Part shown: one piece after another, positions 58,334 to 64,000 of the stretch
Position numbering within the stretch: position 1 is the first letter of the stretch
How the letters are laid out: each line of letters begins with the position of its first letter
NCBI RefSeq assembly: GCF_014640195.1
Contig: NZ_BMGM01000011.1
Location: 62,001 to 126,000 of the forward strand
DNA: 64,000 bases
From: Psychroflexus planctonicus
GTDB lineage: Bacteria; Bacteroidota; Bacteroidia; Flavobacteriales; Flavobacteriaceae
Direction of reading: 5' to 3'
Notes under the pieces: model-generated
Told to the model about the DNA's origin: nothing
The model's database searches: none
The model's input: the letters and a program-made list of their open reading frames with translations, nothing else
Translations under genes and position numbers: made by a program

Positions 58334-61189
58334 CTAGGCTGCCATACCTTCAATAAAAGTATTGATGAAGTTGTTGATTTTGTCGATTATTCTAGGAATG
58401 CTTTTTTTACGAACTAAAATAGATTGTTTTTCTTTCATGGCTTTGCGGACTTTTTCTCGTAATGCTGGAACTTCATCAGTAAATAGTTTTTCTTCTATTA
58501 TTTTTTCTACCTTAGTTTGTTTGAGATTTTCTTCTTCACATAACTGAAAAAAAGCTTTTTGCTGTTCTTTACTCCAATACGCATCAAAAGCATCTTGAAC
58601 ACTAGCCACTTTATTGCCTACTAGTTGTTCGTCAATAAATTTTTCTATGAGTTCTTTTTTGCTTCGCAAGTCGATATCACCCGATAACAAATCTGAAACT
58701 TGTTGTCGTTTCTTTTGTTGCTCTTCAGTATCATCATTATCATTGATTTGATCTAAAAGATTTAAAATGTAAGCTACATTCACTTCATCTTTATGCATTA
58801 ACTCAATTTCGAAGTCAATATCATTTAAAATGGATGCTTTTTCAACTTCAGATTGTTCTTTGGTTTTTTCATATAAATCAAGGTATTTGCTCTTGTAATC
58901 TTCAAAAGTTTGCTCATCCATTTCCAAATCTTCAAAATCGAAATCTGAAAATGTACTTAAAGCATTTACTACACGCATTAAAGCTCTAAAGCGTTTTACA
59001 AATTGCTCTTCTTCAATTTCTGAAGTCAATTCATTTACACTATCTACACTTGGCGCAACTTCCTTTAAATCGGCTAAAGCTTCTTGAAAAGCAGCAATGT
59101 AATCTTCATAAGGCTCCATCAAGATGGTATCCTTGGCTTGTTTATTCGAAAATAACGCAATAGCTTCGTCTGTAGCTTCTTTTAAATTTCTAAATACGAC
59201 AATGTTTCCATGAGATTTTTGCTTGTTTAAAATTCGGTTGGTACGCGAATAGGCTTGAATTAATCCATGGTATTTCAAGTTTTTATCAACGTATAAGGTA
59301 TTCAAAGGTTTACTATCAAAGCCTGTCAAAAACATATTTACGACGATTAAAATATCTATCTCTTTCGATTTAACTCGTTTAGCGATATCATTGTAATAGT
59401 TGTAAAAGTCTTGGCTTGATTTGGTTGAATATTTTGTTTTAAACTGGAGATTATAATCTTCTAAATACGATTCTAAAGCTTCTCTATTATTGGTATGATA
59501 ATTAGCTTCTGGTTCAGCAACAAGCCCTAAGTCTATATTGGTTTGTCCGTCAGCACCATCAAACTCTTGATTGGCTTCGTAAGAAAATATGGTTGCGATC
59601 TTTAAATTGTGCTTGCCTGCTTCTTTCTTTGCTTTAAAAGCTTGGTAATATATTTTTAAAGCATCAATGCTACTTACGCATAGCATGGCTGTAAAATTTT
59701 TATGGTGAGTTTTAATGGGATGCGACTTGATAATGTAATCGGCAATTTTTTCAATTCTTTCTTCCGATTCTAGCACTTCTTTGGTGTTGATATCTTCTAC
59801 ATCAATATCTACGAAATTGAGACTACTTTCTGCTTTTTGTTTATACCGACCCACATATTCTATTGAAAACTTAAGTACGTTTTCGTCTCTAATGGCATCA
59901 GTAATGACATATTTGTGTAAACAATCTCCAAATAATTCTTTGGTAGTTCTTTTCCCTAATTGATTTTTTACCGCATTATCGGCAAAAATGGGTGTGCCTG
60001 TAAAGCCAAAAAGTTGAACCTTATTGAAAAAATTAGTGATGCGTTGATGTGTTTCACCAAATTGAGAACGATGGCATTCATCAAAAATAAAGACCATTTT
60101 TTCATTTTGTAAAGGCTTCATTATGGCTTCATAACGCTTGCTCATTATGGCATTATTTAGCTTTTGAATGGTGGTAACCATCAATTTAGTGTCGTTCCCA
60201 AATTGCTTTACCAGCTCTTTTGTATTGTCCGTTCCATCTACGCTACCATCTGAAAAATTATTAAATTCTACCGTAGTTTGATAGTCTAAATCTCGACGAT
60301 CTACTACAAACACTACTTTGGTAACTTCTGGAATATCTTTGATTATTTGACTTGCCTTAAAGGAAGTTAATGTTTTTCCTGAACCTGTTGTGTGCCAGAT
60401 ATAGCCATTTTTGGTTGAGTTTTTAACCCTATCAATTAATTTTTCGGTGGCATAGTACTGATAAGGTCGTAAGACCATCAAAATACGGTCGGTTTCAGCT
60501 AAGACGATGTATTGACTAATGAGTTTGGATAATTGGCAAGGCTCTAAAAAGGTTTCTGTAAATTCAGATAACTGGGTAATTTTTGAATTATCTTCTTTTG
60601 CCCAGTAAAAGGTTTGTTTATAGTTTAATGCGCGTAAACGGTTGTTGGCAAAATACTTGGTGTTTACACCATTCGAAATTACAAAGAGTTGAACCAATTG
60701 AAATAAACCCGAACCTGAACCAAAAGAATGACTTTTATAGCGTAATATTTGACGGTGCGCTTCGGCCATTTCGCAACCACGACGTTTCAGCTCGATTTGT
60801 GTTATGGGTAAACCATTGATGAGTATAGTGACATCATACCGATTGATGTACTTGCCATCTATGGTAATTTGGTTAGTAACTTGAAACTGATTTTTACACC
60901 AAGCTTGTGTATTCAAAAAATCGAAATATAAAATGTCTCCGTTATCTCGCTCGATGTGTTGCTTTTGGCGAATGAGTTTAGATCGCTCAAAAACGGAGCC
61001 TTTGTTAAGGATATTCAATACCCGTTGAAACTCTGTAGATGAAAGCTGAACAGTGTTATACTTTTCAAACTGCTGCTTCAAATTAGCCAATAACTCTGTT
61101 TCGTTTTTGATGACTATTCTTTGATAGCCTAAACCTTGTAATTGCTTTAGGAGCTGTTCTTCAAGTGCTGCTTCGCTTTGTCTAGTCAT
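58334..61189 (-). CDS. hsdR: type I restriction enzyme subunit R (HsdR)
   Basis: Motor/nuclease subunit of a type I restriction system, 951 residues from ATG 61189 (MTRQSEAALEEQL). The nuclease core has D119 and ELK at 133-135 (ITQIELKRRG), then RecA-like helicase motifs: Walker A WHTTGSGKT (lysine near 272), DECH in FIFDECHRSQ near 370, and QAYSRTNRILN (motif VI). The C-terminal third is helical. The ATG starts 5 nt after the Abi stop; a longer reading that overlaps Abi is possible but less likely. Confidence 0.95.
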   Translation of the reverse strand: MTRQSEAALEEQLLKQLQGLGYQRIVIKNETELLANLKQQFEKYNTVQLSSTEFQRVLNILNKGSVFERSKLIRQKQHIERDNGDILYFDFLNTQAWCKNQFQVTNQITIDGKYINRYDVTILINGLPITQIELKRRGCEMAEAHRQILRYKSHSFGSGSGLFQLVQLFVISNGVNTKYFANNRLRALNYKQTFYWAKEDNSKITQLSEFTETFLEPCQLSKLISQYIVLAETDRILMVLRPYQYYATEKLIDRVKNSTKNGYIWHTTGSGKTLTSFKASQIIKDIPEVTKVVFVVDRRDLDYQTTVEFNNFSDGSVDGTDNTKELVKQFGNDTKLMVTTIQKLNNAIMSKRYEAIMKPLQNEKMVFIFDECHRSQFGETHQRITNFFNKVQLFGFTGTPIFADNAVKNQLGKRTTKELFGDCLHKYVITDAIRDENVLKFSIEYVGRYKQKAESSLNFVDIDVEDINTKEVLESEERIEKIADYIIKSHPIKTHHKNFTAMLCVSSIDALKIYYQAFKAKKEAGKHNLKIATIFSYEANQEFDGADGQTNIDLGLVAEPEANYHTNNREALESYLEDYNLQFKTKYSTKSSQDFYNYYNDIAKRVKSKEIDILIVVNMFLTGFDSKPLNTLYVDKNLKYHGLIQAYSRTNRILNKQKSHGNIVVFRNLKEATDEAIALFSNKQAKDTILMEPYEDYIAAFQEALADLKEVAPSVDSVNELTSEIEEEQFVKRFRALMRVVNALSTFSDFDFEDLEMDEQTFEDYKSKYLDLYEKTKEQSEVEKASILNDIDFEIELMHKDEVNVAYILNLLDQINDNDDTEEQQKKRQQVSDLLSGDIDLRSKKELIEKFIDEQLVGNKVASVQDAFDAYWSKEQQKAFFQLCEEENLKQTKVEKIIEEKLFTDEVPALREKVRKAMKEKQSILVRKKSIPRIIDKINNFINTFIEGMAA

Positions 61190-61194
61190 AGTGT

Positions 61195-62118
61195 TTAAAT
61201 TTTCCAAACGGGTTCTTCCATCCAATTAAGCTTCATACCTAAAGCATTTTGGTCTACTTTAGGATATTTATTGAATAGTTGGTACAATTGTCTTTTGAAA
61301 TCATTGTTGGGTTGAATTGTATTTAATAAATATTTCATCAAAGTCATGTGAATGTACAATTTCTGAAACTCATGTTGTTTAGGTACATTTTCAGTTTTAA
61401 TTATCCACGGATTGGGTGGCTTTGATAATAATTTAACTGTTCCTGGCAAATTTCTGTTCCATAATCTTGAATGATGTGCACAAAAGTTTCTTATTTGTGC
61501 AATGGACTGTAACCAGCTTGGTAAATAGGTATGGTTAACAGCTCCAAATTCTACTGCAATAGAATCTTTAGATTGGACGCTTGGTTTTAAGTTACCGTAA
61601 AGCTTAGATAATGCTCCAAAACTGGTTTGTTCTAAGGATTTCCAAGCAGGTGGAAATCGTTTGTCATCTTTATGGTTTTTAAAATGATTTTTAATTGTTA
61701 CATCTTTAGATCGTGTAAGCTCTTCTTGTAAGTTAGATAGTGTTTTGACTAAAGCCATACTATCTGTAAATAAATCAAAATTTTGAAACCACCATGGATC
61801 TACTTCATGCGATAGATGATAGATTAGTTTAGTTCTTAAACTAATTTCAATTTTTTCAATGACTTCAAATAAAAGTAACCTTAACTCAGCATCAAAATTA
61901 TATAAGGCAATAACATCATCAAAATTACTATTAGGCTTAAAAACATGATTTAGCTTATCTGATTGCATCACATACCAATACTCACCTAAGCGATAGTAAC
62001 TTATATTAGAGAGATACTTTTCTGCTAACTTAGTTTTAGATATAGTCAAGCCTCTATCTTGTAGTTGCTTGATTTGTTGCTTTATGGTCAAGGGTTTTTT
62101 GCTAAACATGGTGTGCAT
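61195..62118 (-). CDS. Abi_2 (AbiD/AbiF) family HEPN protein
   Basis: Abortive-infection protein of 307 residues. The N-terminus (TIKQQIKQLQDRGLTISK, YLSNISYYRLGEYWYV) is typical of Abi_2. Two RxxxxH-type HEPN motifs are visible: R95-TKLIY-H101 (Rx5H) and R210-NFCA-H215 (Rx4H, in RNFCAHHSRLWNR). HEPN proteins of this kind are RNases; the Abi_2 family includes AbiF, reported as an ancestor of Cas13 and controlled by a small RNA. A TAGTTTTG box lies 13-20 nt before the ATG, and a structured RNA lies just upstream. Alternative ATG at 62109. It is embedded in a type I R-M operon. Confidence 0.9.
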   Translation of the reverse strand: MHTMFSKKPLTIKQQIKQLQDRGLTISKTKLAEKYLSNISYYRLGEYWYVMQSDKLNHVFKPNSNFDDVIALYNFDAELRLLLFEVIEKIEISLRTKLIYHLSHEVDPWWFQNFDLFTDSMALVKTLSNLQEELTRSKDVTIKNHFKNHKDDKRFPPAWKSLEQTSFGALSKLYGNLKPSVQSKDSIAVEFGAVNHTYLPSWLQSIAQIRNFCAHHSRLWNRNLPGTVKLLSKPPNPWIIKTENVPKQHEFQKLYIHMTLMKYLLNTIQPNNDFKRQLYQLFNKYPKVDQNALGMKLNWMEEPVWKI

Positions 62119-62130
62119 TTAAAGCGTTAG

Positions 62131-62138
62131 CAAAACTA
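62131..62138 (-). promoter_or_regulatory. -7 box of the Abi gene
   Basis: Minus strand TAGTTTTG, exact TAnnTTTG match, between the U-tail of the small RNA and the Abi ATG. The toxin can therefore be transcribed apart from the RNA. Confidence 0.6.
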
Positions 62139-62144
62139 AGATAT

Positions 62145-62202
62145 AAAAAAAAGACACACCCTGGGACGCTGTTCTTATGGGTAAGCGTGGTGTGTACTGT
62201 TG
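62145..62202 (-). ncRNA. structured small RNA 5' of the Abi gene (AbiF-type candidate)
   Basis: Minus strand. An outer stem ACACACC (62195-62189) pairs with GGTGTGT (62160-62154); directly inside, ACGCT (62188-62184) pairs with AGCGT (62170-62166). The loop is TACCCATAAGAAC and a one-sided CCCAG bulge (62165-62161) lies before the closing arm. A run of eight T follows, so the RNA ends with an intrinsic terminator. A TATATTTG promoter box (62213-62206) puts the start about 62200, giving an RNA of about 55 nt. ACCC in the loop could also pair with the bulge-flanking GGGT. From memory, the abiF RNA motif of Weinberg and co-workers sits in this place; a covariance search is needed. Confidence 0.72.
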
Positions 62203-62205
62203 CTG

Positions 62206-62213
62206 CAAATATA
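62206..62213 (-). promoter_or_regulatory. promoter of the Abi-associated small RNA
   Basis: Minus strand TATATTTG, exact TAnnTTTG match. A weak TTTT takes the -33 place 20 nt upstream. Confidence 0.65.
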
Positions 62214-62338
62214 TGTTTGTTTTTCATTTCTGTAAAACATTTTAACTATTTAATTTATAAATTACTGGTTTATAGGACATAATAAGAGTTTACTCAAATT
62301 TTCTAAATGCTTGAATTTTTTTAATCATTACAATATTA

Positions 62339-63685
62339 TTAAACCATTTTCACAGTACCATTTTCTAACAAAAAGCTAGTTTCTACAGCTATAAAATCAT
62401 TTGGTTTTTCTTCTTCAAAATATACTACTCTGTAAGGTATTTTAAATCCTTTTTTTTCTAAAACTTCAAATGGTTCTTTACTTTTAAAAGAAGATATTTT
62501 ATAAGCTTTTTTTCCTTTAGGTAGTTTGACTTCATTTTTAAATGAGTCATCAGATATTACAATATCGCAATCACCACTATTTATTACTTCAATCGTGAAT
62601 TTGATGATGAATGCCTTTTCATCTTTAGAAATATCTATTTGTTTATCATCATCATTTCCATCATACAATTGAAGTTCTAAAAAAGGCTTGCCATTTTCTT
62701 TTATATTGTTCTGCAATGGTGCTTTTTCAATATCTGGTAGATCGAATACTTGACCAAACACAGGTAGACCCTTTGACCTAAAGTCTTTTCCTTCTAAACT
62801 ACCAAGTAAGTTAATTATATATTTTGTAAAATTGTTATGAGACCAACTCAACATGATACCATTCTCACCGCTGTTAATTATAGGTGAATAATGAACTTTA
62901 TTAAAATGTAGATGACCATTTTTACCTGTATACAATCTCCATCCTGCTTTACCTTTAAATCTTATATTCCCTTTTTCATTTATTTTCATATCTATCTTAT
63001 CAATGTCTTTAACTAAGTCACGGTTTTTATTCTTATGACTCTCATTATTATCATCGATTTTAATTTGTTCTATTAGACCTGTCATTTCTGTGTTAATTTC
63101 ACTTTTTAAAATAATACCACCACGAAAGCCATAAACTTCTTCAGATAAAAATTCTTCCAAAACATTAGGTTTTGATTTTAAGTTATTTTTAATTTCAAAG
63201 AAAAAAGTACTACAAGTAAATTCTTTTGGTAAATATTCTTTCAAGCTGTTCAAATCACTCAATTTATTCATAGCGTTACGAATATTTTTTTTGTTGAAGG
63301 TTGATTTAACTTCAACAACAGAAAAAACATACTCAGCAGGTATTGCTCTTTTTTTACCTTGTGCTGAATCGTCATAATCTGCTTCAATCCATAAAATGGG
63401 AGAGTTTAAATTATCGTAAATAATAATGTCATAATGAAATAGAACATATTCTTGACAAATTATGTCAGGTATTATATATCCTGATGTAACACCATATTTT
63501 TTTGGCAAAAAGTCTTGGAATAATTTCCTTACAGCAGCTTCCCCTGCATTACCGTGGGATGTTCTAACTGGACGATTTATATTCTTTGCTAAAGCCTTTT
63601 CAAATTCTTGAATTAAGTCTTGACGATTAGTTAAAAATTCTTGCCAGCCAAAAAAACCATATTTAGATTTAAACTTATCTTCCAT
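62339..63685 (-). CDS. DUF6602-like putative PD-(D/E)XK nuclease
   Basis: A 448-residue protein. The N-terminal ~200 residues match the DUF6602 pattern as I know it: HGNAGEAAVRKLFQDFLPKK, VTSGYIIPD, then HYDIIIYD and VFSVVEVKST. E49, D86 and E125-V-K127 fit a PD-(D/E)XK nuclease site. The C-terminal half is beta-rich, with FLELQLYDGNDDDKQIDISK and VINSGDCDIVISDDSF, and I do not recognise it. It starts 2 nt after hsdS. Probably a DNA-degrading or sensing partner in the defense operon. Confidence 0.65.
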   Translation of the reverse strand: MEDKFKSKYGFFGWQEFLTNRQDLIQEFEKALAKNINRPVRTSHGNAGEAAVRKLFQDFLPKKYGVTSGYIIPDIICQEYVLFHYDIIIYDNLNSPILWIEADYDDSAQGKKRAIPAEYVFSVVEVKSTFNKKNIRNAMNKLSDLNSLKEYLPKEFTCSTFFFEIKNNLKSKPNVLEEFLSEEVYGFRGGIILKSEINTEMTGLIEQIKIDDNNESHKNKNRDLVKDIDKIDMKINEKGNIRFKGKAGWRLYTGKNGHLHFNKVHYSPIINSGENGIMLSWSHNNFTKYIINLLGSLEGKDFRSKGLPVFGQVFDLPDIEKAPLQNNIKENGKPFLELQLYDGNDDDKQIDISKDEKAFIIKFTIEVINSGDCDIVISDDSFKNEVKLPKGKKAYKISSFKSKEPFEVLEKKGFKIPYRVVYFEEEKPNDFIAVETSFLLENGTVKMV

Positions 63686-63687
63686 AC

Positions 63688-64000
63688 CTACACAAACATT
63701 TTCTGTAATAAACCTTTTTTAAAGTTTTGGGTCTGCTCCAATTGCTCTTGGGTGTGCGCTATTTTTTGGTCGATGCTACTTAAAAAATTAGCGATTTTGA
63801 TTTGTTCTTCAAAACAAGGCAAATCCACAGTTATATTTGAAAAATTTTTACTTGAAATTGTAAATCTGGTGCTACCAGTTGCAAACTTTGAAATTTGCTT
63901 TAAAACTTTAGGTATATTACAGAAGTAATGAGAGTACAATAAATTTAATTTTATATTGGGTCTAAATCGTATCAAGTGATAGCTAAATACAGCATTTTCA
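63688..64000 (-). CDS. hsdS: type I restriction specificity subunit HsdS, C-terminal part
   Basis: The frame is open to the window edge (ENAVFSYHLIRFRPNIKL at the cut); the 5' part lies beyond 64000. The visible ~104 residues hold the end of the second target-recognition domain and the conserved helical spacer (LPCFEEQIKIANFLSSIDQK, IAHTQEQLEQTQNFKKGLLQ). The hsdM gene should lie further upstream. It is followed after 2 nt by the DUF6602-like gene. Confidence 0.88.
   Translation of the reverse strand, partial: ENAVFSYHLIRFRPNIKLNLLYSHYFCNIPKVLKQISKFATGSTRFTISSKNFSNITVDLPCFEEQIKIANFLSSIDQKIAHTQEQLEQTQNFKKGLLQKMFV

Noticed and set aside
61190-61225. Longer HsdR start overlapping the Abi gene
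   Set aside because: ATG 61189 lies just after the Abi stop and gives a usual HsdR start; the 12 extra residues are Abi 3' sequence in another frame.
62154-62195. Small RNA as only the terminator of the DUF6602 gene
   Set aside because: It lies 144 nt or more past that stop, has its own consensus promoter in between, and carries a second inner stem and bulge; a terminator role is still possible in addition.

Overview
This 64 kb window is AT-rich and reads as a chromosome segment of a gliding-type Flavobacteriaceae (Bacteroidota). The signs are a giant T9SS type B cargo protein with a PorP/SprF partner, a type A sorting-tag protein, bacillithiol genes (bshC, ytxJ), long-form urocanate hydratase, many DUFs typical of flavobacteria, and promoters of the Bacteroidota TAnnTTTG type. 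I cannot name the genus.

Layout. 1-7.5 kb: gyrB, a DUF2911 protein, a PLP decarboxylase, bshC, a DUF2520/KdsC pair. 7.7-14.8 kb: a UbiA prenyltransferase and maf with a DUF433/DUF5615 toxin-antitoxin pair between them (the toxin is cut short at maf), then an ABC ATPase and an ABC permease fused to an M1 peptidase. 14.9-23 kb: a two-gene operon for a 2363-residue T9SS type B surface protein and its PorP/SprF-like partner. 23-30.6 kb: HMG-CoA lyase, a YhcG (DUF1016) pseudogene, a ParE-type TA pair, LysE, pyrD, SafE-like/FixH, a hydrolase, DUF4197 and aroK. 30.6-31.1 kb: two identical tRNA-Lys genes, a partial third copy and tRNA-Leu. 31.1-43.6 kb: a lipoprotein, a T9SS type A beta-helix protein, the operon guaD-ACC deaminase-like-glucosaminidase-hemL, DUF5522-hutU, and an ECF sigma cluster ending at rsmB. 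44-57.8 kb: pyrG, yidC, comM-like, ytxJ, clpB, ParDE, Fic, DUF4139, a methyltransferase and an OmpA-like lipoprotein.

58.1-64 kb: a tRNA-Arg gene, preceded by a strange hairpin-bearing degenerate copy of itself, borders a defense island read on the minus strand: hsdS (cut by the window edge), a DUF6602-like putative nuclease, a small structured RNA, an Abi_2 (AbiD/AbiF) HEPN protein, and hsdR. The most interesting object is the RNA directly 5' of the Abi gene. It has its own TATATTTG promoter, two nested perfect stems and a U-tail, and the Abi gene has a second promoter box right after its terminator. This is the architecture expected for an AbiF-type RNA antitoxin/HEPN RNase module, here nested inside a type I restriction-modification operon.

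Intergenic regions are rich in palindromic repeats of several families. Other points to check are a ParE toxin with no ATG/GTG/TTG start, twin TGTCA-N3-TGACA palindromes before clpB, and three genes whose promoter box lies exactly 4 nt before the ATG.
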